This document shows, one piece after another, positions 31,853 to 40,797 of a stretch of DNA of 52,923 nt. The notes beneath the pieces are model-generated. The model had not been told where the DNA came from, did no database searches, and saw only the letters and a program-made list of their open reading frames with translations. Position 1 is the first letter of the stretch. Each line of letters starts with the position of its first letter. Source of the DNA: Candidatus Poribacteria bacterium (GTDB taxonomy: Bacteria > Poribacteria > WGA-4E > WGA-3G); the NCBI GenBank assembly GCA_022823085.1, contig JAJDXV010000054.1, positions 1 to 52,923 on the forward strand. Reading direction: 5' to 3'. Made by a program: the position numbers and the translations under genes.

Positions 31853-33751
31853 CTATACCGTCGTACGTTTCTGAAGGACGTACACAACCCCAACAAGTAG
31901 AAGCGCGAGAACGAACGTCCAGATATTATAGACGTACGCCAGAAACGCCGCGAGCGCGAGCAGGATCCACTCATACCAGTGCGTCTTACGGACAAAGTAG
32001 CCCATCGTGACGATCGAAAAGATGATTGTACCGACGACAGCCGTTACAACAGATAAGACGTATTGCTCTGGCGTGCCTTCTGTGAACAGGATGTGTGTGT
32101 ACGCAAACAACAGCGGCATGATATAGAGCAGCTTCGCGAACTTAAAGCATGCCCACCCCGTTTTCCACGGATCCGCGCGTGCAATCGCAGCACCGGCATA
32201 AGCACCCAATGCTACAGGGGGTGTGATGTTGGAATCTTGGCTGAGCCAGAAAATAATCAGATGCGCAGCGATAATCGGGATCCCCATCTCCGGTGAGGTG
32301 AGTATCGGTACGGCGAGTTCCGAGGTAATCAGGTACGCCGCAGTGACAGGAATGCCCATCCCCAAGATGAGCGAGGCAGCGGCGAGGAGTAACACCGCGA
32401 TTGCCTTGTTATCACCTGCGACCGACAGGACTAAATCGGGGAATATCCGTCCCAACCCCGTCAAATCTATGACAGCGACGATGATGCCGATCGTGCCGAC
32501 AGCACCCCCAATCGCGAGCGAATTCTGCGCACCGGTTACCATCGCTTCCCATATCCGTTTCGGTGTTAACCGCGTCTCTGGACGGAAGTAACTTACACCG
32601 ATTGTGACGAGGATTGCGAAAAATGCCGCTTTATAGGCGGTATAGCCAGCGACTAAGATGCCGATAAGCGTCAGCAGCGGTAGTAAGTAGTACCATCCAC
32701 TTTTGAGGAGCGGTCCGAGTTTCGGGGTTTCTTCCGCGGGTATCCGTTCAAGTCCCTGCTTTTTTGCCTCAAAATGCACCATCACCCAAACAGAGAGAAA
32801 ATAGAGGATTGCCGGCACGATGGAGAGGAGTGCGATTTGGCTGTACGGCAAGCCTGTCCGTTCCGCCATTAGGAACGCACCTGCACCCATGATCGGTGGC
32901 AAGAATTGTCCACCTACGGAAGCGGAAGCCTCGACTGCTCCCGCGACGTGTGGGCGGAAGCCTGTCCGTTTCATCAATGGGATGGTAAATGTCCCTGTGG
33001 CGACGGTATTTGCGATCGCACTGCCGGCAACTGAACCGAAAAAGCCGGATGTCATCACCGAGACTTTCGCGGCACCCCCTGTCGTACGTCCCGCGAGAGA
33101 CATCGGGAGGTTAATAAAGAATTGACCGACCCCGGATTTCTCCAAAAACGCACCGAAAAAGATAAACAGGATTACGTAGGTCGCCATCACGTTTGCCATG
33201 ATGCCGAAGACACCGGCTTGACTGAAAAAGGCGTATTCAATAATTCGGCGGAGTGGAAAGCCTTTGTGCGCGATCGCATCCGGCATAGACCGTCCAAAGA
33301 GCGCGTAGAGGATACCGACGAGCGCAATAATCGGAAGTGCCCAACCGACTGTCCGACGACTCACCTCAAAACTGATGACAATCGCAATCGCACCGACAAT
33401 AATATCCGATCGGTTGTAATTGCCGGCACGATCTGCGAGGTTCGGGTATTCTACAATCCAATAGCCGATGGTGAAAATACTGCCTACGATGAGTAGCAGA
33501 TCCAGCAGAGAGGGTCGAGATGTAGGGGAATTTTTACGGCACCGGTAGACGAGACCGATCAGCGCGAAGGTTAGGAGCAGATAAAATCCGAGATGGTACT
33601 GCTCACTCGCACTGCCGAAACCGGCACTGTAGAGATAAAATAGAACGAGGACGGCTGCACCGAATTCAAATATCCATTTGTATATTTTTTTTAATTCGGG
33701 TCGCTGCAGGGATTCATAACTCACAGCGTCTTTCGTTTCGGTTTGGGGCAT
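31853..33751 (-). CDS. TRAP transporter fused permease (4TM/12TM, TAXI type)
   Basis: Start set at ATG 33751 behind GAGGGG, giving 632 residues; the open frame extends further but without a start signal. A single polypeptide carries the small DctQ-like and large DctM-like membrane parts. About 18 hydrophobic segments are visible. Conserved blocks are GRTTGGAAKVSVMTSGFFGS, GSAIANTVATGTFTIPLMKR, EASASVGGQFLPPIMGAGAF and LGMGIPVTAAYLITSELAVP, all typical of the TAXI group, which uses a proton or sodium gradient to import organic acids or similar solutes. The partner TAXI binding protein is not encoded nearby. Inner membrane. Substrate unknown. Confidence 0.9.
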   Translation of the reverse strand: MPQTETKDAVSYESLQRPELKKIYKWIFEFGAAVLVLFYLYSAGFGSASEQYHLGFYLLLTFALIGLVYRCRKNSPTSRPSLLDLLLIVGSIFTIGYWIVEYPNLADRAGNYNRSDIIVGAIAIVISFEVSRRTVGWALPIIALVGILYALFGRSMPDAIAHKGFPLRRIIEYAFFSQAGVFGIMANVMATYVILFIFFGAFLEKSGVGQFFINLPMSLAGRTTGGAAKVSVMTSGFFGSVAGSAIANTVATGTFTIPLMKRTGFRPHVAGAVEASASVGGQFLPPIMGAGAFLMAERTGLPYSQIALLSIVPAILYFLSVWVMVHFEAKKQGLERIPAEETPKLGPLLKSGWYYLLPLLTLIGILVAGYTAYKAAFFAILVTIGVSYFRPETRLTPKRIWEAMVTGAQNSLAIGGAVGTIGIIVAVIDLTGLGRIFPDLVLSVAGDNKAIAVLLLAAASLILGMGIPVTAAYLITSELAVPILTSPEMGIPIIAAHLIIFWLSQDSNITPPVALGAYAGAAIARADPWKTGWACFKFAKLLYIMPLLFAYTHILFTEGTPEQYVLSVVTAVVGTIIFSIVTMGYFVRKTHWYEWILLALAAFLAYVYNIWTFVLALLLVGVVYVLQKRTTV

Positions 33752-33898
33752 CACCGCTCCCCTCAAGATATAGATTGTATATTCAGATGATCTGTTATAT
33801 GTGTCGTTTTTATTATACCGTATTAGTGCGTTTATATCAAATGAAAGACTAACGAAAACTTTGATTGCTAAACAAGGGACAGACCTGCTATACTTTTT

Positions 33899-33942
33899 GT
33901 AGCACAAACTGTATGAAGATTAATTTATTAATTCGGTAATTT
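33899..33942. repeat. Truncated copy of the CACAAACT MITE-like repeat
   Basis: agcacaaactgtatgaagat followed by ttattaattcggtaat matches the left half of the repeats at 21147 and 22182. The right half is missing and the sequence runs into a different palindromic repeat (33953). Confidence 0.65.
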
Positions 33943-33952
33943 TTAGAGAAGT

Positions 33953-33982
33953 CCGGTTCGGTTAGGAAACCGAACCTACCGG
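33953..33982. repeat. REP-like palindrome (copy 1), 30 bp
   Basis: ccggttcggttaggaaaccg followed by aacctaccgg: an imperfect palindrome built on GGTTCGGTT...AACCGAACC. It lies 21 bp before the ecfT start. Near copies are at 34874-34902, just after ecfT, and at 37482-37510. Confidence 0.8.
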
Positions 33983-34003
33983 CTCTGGGAAAACTCAGAC
34001 ACA

Positions 34004-34861
34004 ATGCGCAATACCAAACTCGAACCCCGCACAAAAATCTTAACGATGCTCATCGCTGGCTGTCTCGTCATCTTACTGGACAGTCCGACGGCGTTACTTC
34101 TCTGTTTCCTCGGTAGCCTCACACTCATCGCGCTATCGGGACCGACGTGGCGACAGATCGGTTTGCTCTGTGCGTTCCTCTTTTTTACGACGTGGGGACT
34201 CATTTACAGCCAAGCGATCTTCTATAACGAGTTTCCGCGCACCGTGCTGTTCACACTTGTACCCCCGGAGTTTCCACTTATTGGGAAGATGACGGGCGGT
34301 ATCCGCGTCTATCGGGAAGGACTGTTTCACGGGATTATCCAGTCGCTCCGTTTCAATACGACGCTCGGAATCGGGTGTTATATTGTCTGGACGACGCAGC
34401 CGAGGGATCTGCTCCTCGCCTTGGCGCAGCTACGCGTGCCTGCAACGCTCGCTTTCATGGTGACGACGGCACTGCACTTCGTTCCAGTGATTGCGAAGGA
34501 GGCATCCGCTGTGTTCCGGTCTCAGCGATTACGCGGATTTCGCTATCTCCGGCTCAATATCTTCGCGGCGTGTCGCGGCGTTCTCAACAGTTTTCGTCCG
34601 ATCTTGGCGGGGAATATACGGCACGCGACGCATCTCGGTGAATCTGTTGAGAGTCGCGGGTTCTCACCAGAGACGGCAGCACAACGTACCTCACTCCGGA
34701 CCCTGAAGATGGGCGGATGGGATTTTACGCTGCTCGCCGTATTAGGTGCCTGTCTAATCGGTATCGTTGGGTTGAAACTGCTCTATTTCTTTTATGCGAA
34801 CGGTCTCTATTACGCGTCGTGGTTACGCGATGTGTATACGTTCACTCGCGAGGTTTTGTGA
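34004..34861 (+). CDS. ecfT: Energy-coupling factor transporter transmembrane protein EcfT (orphan)
   Basis: Protein of 285 residues of the CbiQ/EcfT family, the membrane scaffold of ECF vitamin/metal importers. About five to six hydrophobic segments. N-terminus LEPRTKILTMLIAGCLVILL matches the family opening (D/E-P-R-x-K). The cytosolic coupling region contains AVFRSQRLRGFRYLRLN and, later, HLGESVESRGFSP, corresponding to the two Ala/Ser-Arg-Gly motifs that contact the EcfA ATPases. A weak promoter-like TTGCTA-18-TATACT lies at 33865-33894. No EcfA ATPase or S-component gene is nearby, so partners must be elsewhere. The gene is bracketed by two copies of a REP-like palindrome. Confidence 0.85.
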   Translation: MRNTKLEPRTKILTMLIAGCLVILLDSPTALLLCFLGSLTLIALSGPTWRQIGLLCAFLFFTTWGLIYSQAIFYNEFPRTVLFTLVPPEFPLIGKMTGGIRVYREGLFHGIIQSLRFNTTLGIGCYIVWTTQPRDLLLALAQLRVPATLAFMVTTALHFVPVIAKEASAVFRSQRLRGFRYLRLNIFAACRGVLNSFRPILAGNIRHATHLGESVESRGFSPETAAQRTSLRTLKMGGWDFTLLAVLGACLIGIVGLKLLYFFYANGLYYASWLRDVYTFTREVL

Positions 34862-34873
34862 GGATAGAAAATC

Positions 34874-34902
34874 AGGTTCGGTTAGGAAACCAAACCTACC
34901 GG
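34874..34902. repeat. REP-like palindrome (copy 2)
   Basis: aggttcggttaggaaaccaa followed by acctaccgg, near-identical to copy 1, 12 bp after the ecfT stop. The following gtctgggg also resembles ctctggga beyond copy 1. Confidence 0.8.
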
Positions 34903-34918
34903 GTCTGGGGACTGAGGG

Positions 34919-37378
34919 TTATTTTTTACAAAGCTCGCGGAGTGAAGCGGTCCGCTCCGTTCCGCCAGGGAGATACGCCAGAATCAGTCCGTCAATCGGT
35001 AGATTCCGATCCGCAACAACGCCTGTGCTCTGTTCCGCCGTCACACCTTTTGAAAGCAGCAGATAGTATGTATCTTTTTTCCAACCGGGTGTCGTGAAGA
35101 AATTCCCTTGTCCTTTTGAAATAACGATGTCTGCCTCTGAGAGCGCGTTGAAGAATTCTGGGGTGCCGTGGTAGAGGTTCGTCCCGATTGTCCGCGCCCC
35201 TGATGAGATGAGTCTAACGCTTCCGTTCTGGACGACTGCTTGTAGTGCTCGGAATTGCGGATAACTCACGATCTCACGCAAGTCAGCAACCGTTGCGTCG
35301 TTACTGGCGTTATCGGCTTTGCCGACAACCGTGATACGGTGCCCGCACGCAGCGAGGTCTTGGATGAAAGCGATGTCGAAAACGACTTCACCGTCGTTAT
35401 CAGCGAGCCAGAGAATCTCTTGGGGGGTACCGTTGATGATCTGCTCACTAAACTGTTCGTAGCAGTCAATAGCGAAAGGTGCCTCAACCGCAGCACGTAG
35501 GACTTCAGTGAAATAGTTCGGATTCGCTTTCAGTCTTCGCATCACGCGTTCGCTGTTGTAATCGACGATATTCCCAGTAACGACCAACTTCAAACGCTTC
35601 GACCAGTCGTCATCCCAGAATTCCGGTAGCAGTGCCAAGGCGGTCTGTCGTGCCTTGCGTTTATCGGAATCGTAAGGGTTCAGGTTTCCGGTGTGGAGGG
35701 TTACCATCTCAAAAACGCTGCCCCATATCTCTTCGGAGGTGAGAGATTCGATGAGGAATCCACCGTTTGCGCGACGTATATCCAGAAGCGTTTTGACTGC
35801 CTCGGACACGGTTTTTTGTAGGTCTGGCAAACGGGTCGCACGCGGAATCAACTCACTCGTACTATGGGATACGATATGCTGACGCAGGTTTTCCCAATCC
35901 GGTAAATCCTTCTTCTCACCAAACGCGAAGACCCCCGGACGATGGCCGGTCGGCACAATCTGATCGAAAATGGGTTTTGGTACCGATGGCGGCACTTGCG
36001 CCGGTGGTACACCGAGTGTCCGATTTTCCAGTATAATACCGGCAGGAATCACCGTCCCGCGTGCCACAACGGATGCGAGTTGAACACCGCTCCCGATGCT
36101 CACTGCATCAAACGTACAATTTTTCAGCGTGCTTCCGGTTGCAAGCCCACGCACAGGTTCCGCCAAATTTTCTGGGATCGGGTTCGCTTCAAACGTCGTA
36201 TCGTTTGCGGAAACATCTTCTAACCCGACCGCATCGCCTACCGTGGTCGCACCGCGCAGCGTAACGTTTTCAAGTCTACAGTAGTCCCCAATCCGTACCT
36301 GTTCTCCGATATGTACCCGACCGACGAGGTAGCACGCCGTACCGATGTCAATGTCTTCGGATGCCAGTGTAATTTGGGCATCTGGATCGACGCGAACCCC
36401 TTTTCGTGCCAGAGATTCCCGCGTCTGTGCAAACAGTTCCGCTTCACCGGATAGGACGTTTGACCAACGGTTCACACCGGACAGGACTTCGCCGCGATAG
36501 ATGAAAGCGTCTGTTTTCAATCCGTCTTCGTAGCAGTGGCGGATGAGATCGACGTGATGGAGTTCGTCGTTCCGGTTCGGGTGCGGTTGCAACCGGTGTA
36601 TCCGTTCTAACAACGCGCTTTTCCGAATCAGTGTGATGCCTGTGTTCGTATACGCCTCGCCGTTATGCCACCGGTCCCACATCTCCTGTTTCTCTGCCGC
36701 TGTCATATCGTACCACTCTTTGGTTCCGATGAGTCTTCCGTCAGCATCGAAGAACAGTCCGCCTTTATCCACGACGGTTTCAGGGATTTTACCGCAGAGC
36801 GTAACATCTGCACCAGAGATGAAGTGTGCGAGCAGCGTCTGCGCGAAGATCGCGCGTTCCAAGAACGGTTCGTCACCGAACGCGATGCCGATCCATTCTG
36901 CATCGGAGTCTTCGAGTGCTGGCAGTGCTGCCTGTAACGCGCCACCCGTGCCGTTCATCTCTTCTTGGATACACGGCACGGCGTTGGGACCGAGCAGTTG
37001 TGCCGCAGAGCCGCTTTCTTCTATACGTAATGCCATCTGTGGGTTGATCACAACAATATCGGGACGGTTGCCGGGCAGATAGCGGCGTGAGTGTTGGAGC
37101 ATGTTCTGTTCCCCGATGACGATGTCCAACGTTTTGCTCAAGCGTCCGGTAGGGTCAATCCGTGTGCCTTTACCAGCGGCGAGGACCACCCACTGCGGTG
37201 TGAGATAGTTTTCAACGGCATCCGTCGGGAGTGTCGCGAGGAAAGTTTCAAGCACATCTGTGTTTGCTAAAATCGCAGCAAGTGTATCTTCTAATGGACA
37301 ATCGATGAGGTTTTCAAGAATTGATATTATATTTTTCGGTAGGCGCGCTTTTGAAGTAGACACGTCACTGTTCATCAA
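34919..37378 (-). CDS. Nucleotidyltransferase-beta-helix-DUF89 (ARMT1-like) fusion protein
   Basis: Protein of 819 residues with three parts. Residues about 60-330: sugar-nucleotidyltransferase domain like GlmU (WVVLAAGKGTRIDPTGRLSK, EEMNGTGGALQAALPAL, IGIAFGDEPFLER). Residues about 335-450: left-handed beta-helix hexapeptides (VHIGEQVRIGDYCRLENVTL, TTVGDAVGLEDVSAND). Residues about 480-819: DUF89 damage-control phosphatase domain with the metal motif WLADNDGEVVFDIAFIQDL and ADIVISKGQGNFF. DUF89 enzymes dephosphorylate abnormal sugar phosphates; human ARMT1 is a relative. In one chain, an activating enzyme and a phosphatase may act on the same sugar phosphate, which is inference. No signal peptide; cytosolic. 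Confidence 0.85.
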   Translation of the reverse strand: MMNSDVSTSKARLPKNIISILENLIDCPLEDTLAAILANTDVLETFLATLPTDAVENYLTPQWVVLAAGKGTRIDPTGRLSKTLDIVIGEQNMLQHSRRYLPGNRPDIVVINPQMALRIEESGSAAQLLGPNAVPCIQEEMNGTGGALQAALPALEDSDAEWIGIAFGDEPFLERAIFAQTLLAHFISGADVTLCGKIPETVVDKGGLFFDADGRLIGTKEWYDMTAAEKQEMWDRWHNGEAYTNTGITLIRKSALLERIHRLQPHPNRNDELHHVDLIRHCYEDGLKTDAFIYRGEVLSGVNRWSNVLSGEAELFAQTRESLARKGVRVDPDAQITLASEDIDIGTACYLVGRVHIGEQVRIGDYCRLENVTLRGATTVGDAVGLEDVSANDTTFEANPIPENLAEPVRGLATGSTLKNCTFDAVSIGSGVQLASVVARGTVIPAGIILENRTLGVPPAQVPPSVPKPIFDQIVPTGHRPGVFAFGEKKDLPDWENLRQHIVSHSTSELIPRATRLPDLQKTVSEAVKTLLDIRRANGGFLIESLTSEEIWGSVFEMVTLHTGNLNPYDSDKRKARQTALALLPEFWDDDWSKRLKLVVTGNIVDYNSERVMRRLKANPNYFTEVLRAAVEAPFAIDCYEQFSEQIINGTPQEILWLADNDGEVVFDIAFIQDLAACGHRITVVGKADNASNDATVADLREIVSYPQFRALQAVVQNGSVRLISSGARTIGTNLYHGTPEFFNALSEADIVISKGQGNFFTTPGWKKDTYYLLLSKGVTAEQSTGVVADRNLPIDGLILAYLPGGTERTASLRELCKK

Positions 37379-37481
37379 TCGCTCCTAATTCTGTATGGAT
37401 ATTCAAGAACTGTGTTGAGGCAGTTTCTAACATTATCTGGGTTTATAGTGAAACTAAAAAATAAAGAGACACTTTCCTCAC

Positions 37482-37510
37482 CCGGTAGGTTCGGTTTCTA
37501 ACCGAACCGG
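37482..37510. repeat. REP-like palindrome (copy 3, inverted)
   Basis: cggtaggttcggtttctaac followed by cgaaccgg, the reverse complement of the element flanking ecfT, between the fusion-protein gene and the restriction locus. Confidence 0.8.
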
Positions 37511-37548
37511 TACGGAGTGTCTTATTAATTCTAAACTTTACTATAGAA

Positions 37549-37944
37549 TCAAGTTGTATTTGTAGGCATAACCAATTCACTGACCACTGCCAGTTTTCTT
37601 GCTATACTTTGTCTCACTTTGTTGTCTACTGGGAACGGTGTGATATTAGCATGTCTTGGAGGTGGTTCGTCTGAGATGACCTCAAGATTGTTATTGTAGA
37701 TAGCATTCGCAAGGATATCTGCGCGCGCTTTTATTGGATTTCCTGTACCTTGAACCTGCTCATGCCCAATTTGCCATATATCACTTTCTGATAGTTGTTG
37801 AGGAAATGATATGCGAAACATGGACAAGTTAGGACTATTTCGCGGTGGAATAAAAGCCCGGTATTTTACCACGTTGTTTACATGGGAAAATTGATTGCTA
37901 TAGCGAATAAAACGGGTGAGTTTTTCACTGGGCGAAACACTCAT
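37549..37944 (-). CDS. Small protein, partner of the orphan family (RADILANAI-type)
   Basis: Protein of 131 residues with no named family. Blocks are SPSEKLTRFIRYSNQFS, VVKYRAFIPPRNSPNLSMFR, SESDIWQIGHEQVQ, KARADILANAIYNNNLEVIS and PPPRHANITPFP. I recall similar proteins in cyanobacteria-like genomes, always encoded right after a small acidic protein, as here: the start lies nine bases after the stop of 37954-38370. It is soluble and mixed alpha/beta. This pair is the promoter-distal end of the type I restriction locus. Function unknown. Confidence 0.65.
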   Translation of the reverse strand: MSVSPSEKLTRFIRYSNQFSHVNNVVKYRAFIPPRNSPNLSMFRISFPQQLSESDIWQIGHEQVQGTGNPIKARADILANAIYNNNLEVISDEPPPRHANITPFPVDNKVRQSIARKLAVVSELVMPTNTT

Positions 37945-37953
37945 ATCAAACCC

Positions 37954-38370
37954 TTACTTGAGAAGGTTTACTAATGTTTCAAGAAAACCCGACAACATGA
38001 CAGTATCTGATAGGTGGCAGATCCCCTCAATTTGACGTTTCTCCTCAAAGAAAGCACCATATATAACGAGTTTATCTCCATATATTCCCATTGTTGCTAT
38101 GCCCCCCTCAGGTCGCCATTCAAAACCGAGGCTGCCATCTTCTGCCCAACCGATGTCTGGCATAGGTATGTGACGATCGAAAAGTATCTCTAATAGATCA
38201 GACGCATCGTCGTATGCCGAATCCGGAACAGGGTCAATCTCGTTATCCGATGCATAAGCCTCCGCAGCTTCTTGACGTATTTCTTTTAACTCGCCTTGGA
38301 TATGTTTCCTAAAGAGTGCTTTGTCTGCTGATGGCAGGTGGAAGTTAAGGTTATTTTCCAACGTTTCCAT
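37954..38370 (-). CDS. Orphan family member 1 in the type I R-M locus
   Basis: From ATG 38370 (behind AGGGGA) 138 residues. It has an N-terminal acidic helix (DKALFRKHIQGELKEIRQEA), then IDPVPDSAYDDASDLLEILF, then strands MPDIGWAEDGSLGFEWRPEG and GIATMGIYGDKLVIYGAFFE. The same order occurs in 40375-40791 and, diverged, in 40930-41400, so the three are paralogues. No family name known to me. It is followed by its 131-residue partner gene. The leader upstream is duplicated in front of the paralogue at 40791. Confidence 0.7.
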   Translation of the reverse strand: METLENNLNFHLPSADKALFRKHIQGELKEIRQEAAEAYASDNEIDPVPDSAYDDASDLLEILFDRHIPMPDIGWAEDGSLGFEWRPEGGIATMGIYGDKLVIYGAFFEEKRQIEGICHLSDTVMLSGFLETLVNLLK

Positions 38371-38419
38371 AGTGTGTCCCCTATCAAAATTTGAGAATAT
38401 ATCTTTTACACTATTCAAT

Positions 38420-38448
38420 ATTTTAGCATAGATTTTCGTTGAACACAA
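38420..38448 (-). promoter_or_regulatory. Promoter-like leader of orphan family member 1
   Basis: On the minus strand TTGTGT (38448 to 38443) and TAAAAT (38425 to 38420) have a 17-bp spacer, 49 bp before ATG 38370. The block is homologous to the leader at 40839-40868. Confidence 0.5.
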
Positions 38449-38508
38449 TAATGATTTCGACTTTTTTTCTTCAAGCTACATCAAGCACAGGAAGCTATTG
38501 AGAATAGT

Positions 38509-39969
38509 TTAATCGTCCGTGTCTAATTCTAATTGGATGTTTTGGAATTGTGCTAACGCAGTCTCTAAATTCTCTGTGATTTCTGCGACTAATACATCGG
38601 GCGTTGGAAGGTCTGCTGCGTCTTCAACGGAATCTTCTTTTAGCCAGAAAAGGTCAAGGTTAACATGCTCACGTTCGATGAGTTCTTCGTAACTGAAAGC
38701 GCGAAATCGCTCTGTTTCGACTCGATCCTCGCGATTGTCTGGATTGTAGACGTTGATAAAATCTTGCAGATCGTTATCTGTCAGTGGATTTGTTTTGAGT
38801 GTAAAGCGTTTGTTTGTACGTAAATCATAGATCCAGAGTTTTTGCGTCCACGGTTCTTCACGCGCAGGACGCTTGTCGAAAAAGAGGACGTTTGCTTTAA
38901 CGCCTTGTGCATAGAAAATGCCAGTAGGCAATCGCAAGAGGGTATGGACATCAAACTGATTGAGCAGCTGCTGGCGAATCATTTCCCCTGCACCGCGTTC
39001 AAAAAGGACATTGTCGGGGAGAACAACAGCAGCGCGTCCGTCCGTTTTCAGAATCGTCTTGATGTGTTGGAGGAAGTTGAACTGTTTATTGGAAGTTGTC
39101 GCCCAAAAATCGTCGCGTTCATACGTGAGATTGTTTCTTTTGCTGCCATCAGCAGCGATTGTAATACTGCTCCTGTTACCGAAGGGTGGATTTGTAAGCA
39201 CTATGTCGTAGCGATCCGAAGTGTCTCGACTGAGGCTATCAGCAGTTGAAATTGGGCTTTCGCTGCCACCAATGCCATGTAGGTATAGATTCATGACACA
39301 CAAGCGTACAACGTTATCAACGATGTCCGTGCCAGCGAAGGTACTAAATCTAAGGAATTCCTTCTGTTCGCGCGGCATCGTACTGCCGTAATTTTCAGAA
39401 ATATAGTCGTGTGCTGCGAGGAAGAAACCACCGGTGCCACATGCTGGATCACAGATCGTTTGCATCGGTTTGGGACGCATCACGGTAACCATCGCCTTGA
39501 TGAGGGGACGCGGTGTGAAGTACTGACCGGCACCGCTTTTGGTATCTTCGGCGTTTTTCTGTAGAAGTCCTTCGTAGATGGTGCCTTTAATGTCAGCAGT
39601 CATCCCGCTCCAGTTTTCAGCGTTGATGAGATGGATAAGGCGTTGCAAGTTCGCAGGTGTCTGGATCCGATTCTGAGATTTGCGGAATATCACGCCGAGT
39701 AAGCCTTCTGCATGACTCAGTTCTTGCAGGATTTTGACATATTGTGCCTCTAACTCGGCACCACTTTCGCTAAGGAGGCTCTCCCAATCCAAATCTGCTG
39801 GGATTGTTGAAGGTTTATTGAAAGGCGGTTTCGTCTGTTCGTCAGCGAGTTTGAGGAATAGGAGATAGGTGAGTTGTTCGACGTAATCTCCATAACTAAC
39901 GCCATCATCTCGGAGGACATTACAGAAATTCCAGAGTTTTTGGACAATCGTTGCGGATTCGTTAGACAT
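38509..39969 (-). CDS. hsdM: Type I restriction-modification DNA methyltransferase subunit M
   Basis: Adenine-N6 DNA methyltransferase subunit. Start set at ATG 39969 (486 residues). Conserved parts: N-terminal helical domain ATIVQKLWNFCNVLRDDGVS, VEQLTYLLFLKLADE; SAM-binding motif QTICDPACGTGGFFLAAHDY; catalytic motif IVLTNPPFGNRSSI; plus GQYFTPRPLIKAMVTVM. The C-terminal region ends in an acidic tail (LELDTDD). All catalytic motifs are present. It needs HsdS for target recognition. In this locus it is separated from hsdS by three other small genes instead of being adjacent. Confidence 0.93.
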   Translation of the reverse strand: MSNESATIVQKLWNFCNVLRDDGVSYGDYVEQLTYLLFLKLADEQTKPPFNKPSTIPADLDWESLLSESGAELEAQYVKILQELSHAEGLLGVIFRKSQNRIQTPANLQRLIHLINAENWSGMTADIKGTIYEGLLQKNAEDTKSGAGQYFTPRPLIKAMVTVMRPKPMQTICDPACGTGGFFLAAHDYISENYGSTMPREQKEFLRFSTFAGTDIVDNVVRLCVMNLYLHGIGGSESPISTADSLSRDTSDRYDIVLTNPPFGNRSSITIAADGSKRNNLTYERDDFWATTSNKQFNFLQHIKTILKTDGRAAVVLPDNVLFERGAGEMIRQQLLNQFDVHTLLRLPTGIFYAQGVKANVLFFDKRPAREEPWTQKLWIYDLRTNKRFTLKTNPLTDNDLQDFINVYNPDNREDRVETERFRAFSYEELIEREHVNLDLFWLKEDSVEDAADLPTPDVLVAEITENLETALAQFQNIQLELDTDD

Positions 39970-40023
39970 ACTTGTGATTACTCTCTTTCGGTTTCGAGTA
40001 TTTGATATTTGTAACAATCTTTA

Positions 40024-40311
40024 TTATTTTCGTTCATCGAAATCTTTTAACGCGCTTTTAACTTCAGCGTCTAACGCTTCTGTTGTGAGACTGTCGTCAA
40101 AAGGGGAGATACCGGCTTCATACATCAGTTCTGAGAGATCCCACCGCGAAATGTTGAGAAGTCGTGCGGCTCTACCAGCACTAATGTCGCCTTGGCGCAG
40201 GAGTTCAAGCACAAAAGCCTCTCTCGCTTTGTGCTCCGCGTCCACTTTATGTTGCAGTAAAACCTCGTCAAGCGGTAATGTAAATCGGACTTCAAGTTCT
40301 GTTTTTGCCAT
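40024..40311 (-). CDS. UPF0175 family protein
   Basis: From ATG 40311 (behind GGTGA) 95 residues. The UPF0175 pattern is AFVLELLRQGDISAGRAARL followed by LNISRWDLSELMYEAGI, a helix-turn-helix like that of VapB-type antitoxins. Its N-terminus is FTLPLDEVLLQHKVD. No toxin (PIN or other) gene lies next to it, so it is either a solitary regulator or linked to the restriction locus. A duplicate of its first codons and leader exists at 40798-40896. Gap to hsdM is 54 bp. Confidence 0.8.
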   Translation of the reverse strand: MAKTELEVRFTLPLDEVLLQHKVDAEHKAREAFVLELLRQGDISAGRAARLLNISRWDLSELMYEAGISPFDDSLTTEALDAEVKSALKDFDERK

Positions 40312-40374
40312 AGAGATCACCTTATGTTGTTTGCAAACCGTGTAACGGAAATGGAAACTGCTTTGCGAAAGGCA

Positions 40375-40791
40375 CTATTTTTGGAAGACTTCGCTTAACA
40401 TTTTCAGAAAATTCGGGAACAGAACGGGATCTGATAGTGGGCAAGACCCCCAGATTTCAGAAGACTTTCCCCAAACTGTGCCAAAGATAACTTGATTATC
40501 CCCATAGAGACTCATTGTAGCAATGCCCTCCTTCGGCCTCCATTCCAATCCAATGCCGCCATCTTCTAACCACATCATGTCCGGCATTGGGATATCGCGA
40601 GGCATCTGTGCCAGCAAAGAAAAGGTTTCTTCGTATGCCGATTCCGGTACAGGATAAACGTCTTCAGCCACTGCACAGGTTTCCTCAACTTCCTTGCGGA
40701 TTTCGTCTAATTCGCGTTGAACATGTTTCCTAAACAGCACCTTGTCCGCTGGCAGCCGAGCAAATTCAAGCTCGTTTTGTAAAGTTGCCAT
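40375..40791 (-). CDS. Orphan family member 2 in the type I R-M locus
   Basis: Protein of 138 residues, clearly paralogous to 37954-38370: DKVLFRKHVQRELDEIRKEV, VYPVPESAYEETFSLLAQM, MPDMMWLEDGGIGLEWRP and EGIATMSLYGDNQVIFGTVW. It has no adjacent 131-residue partner. The leader sequence before its ATG (40791) matches that of member 1, including the gacacactATGG start context. Function unknown. Confidence 0.7.
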   Translation of the reverse strand: MATLQNELEFARLPADKVLFRKHVQRELDEIRKEVEETCAVAEDVYPVPESAYEETFSLLAQMPRDIPMPDMMWLEDGGIGLEWRPKEGIATMSLYGDNQVIFGTVWGKSSEIWGSCPLSDPVLFPNFLKMLSEVFQK

Positions 40792-40797
40792 AGTGTG

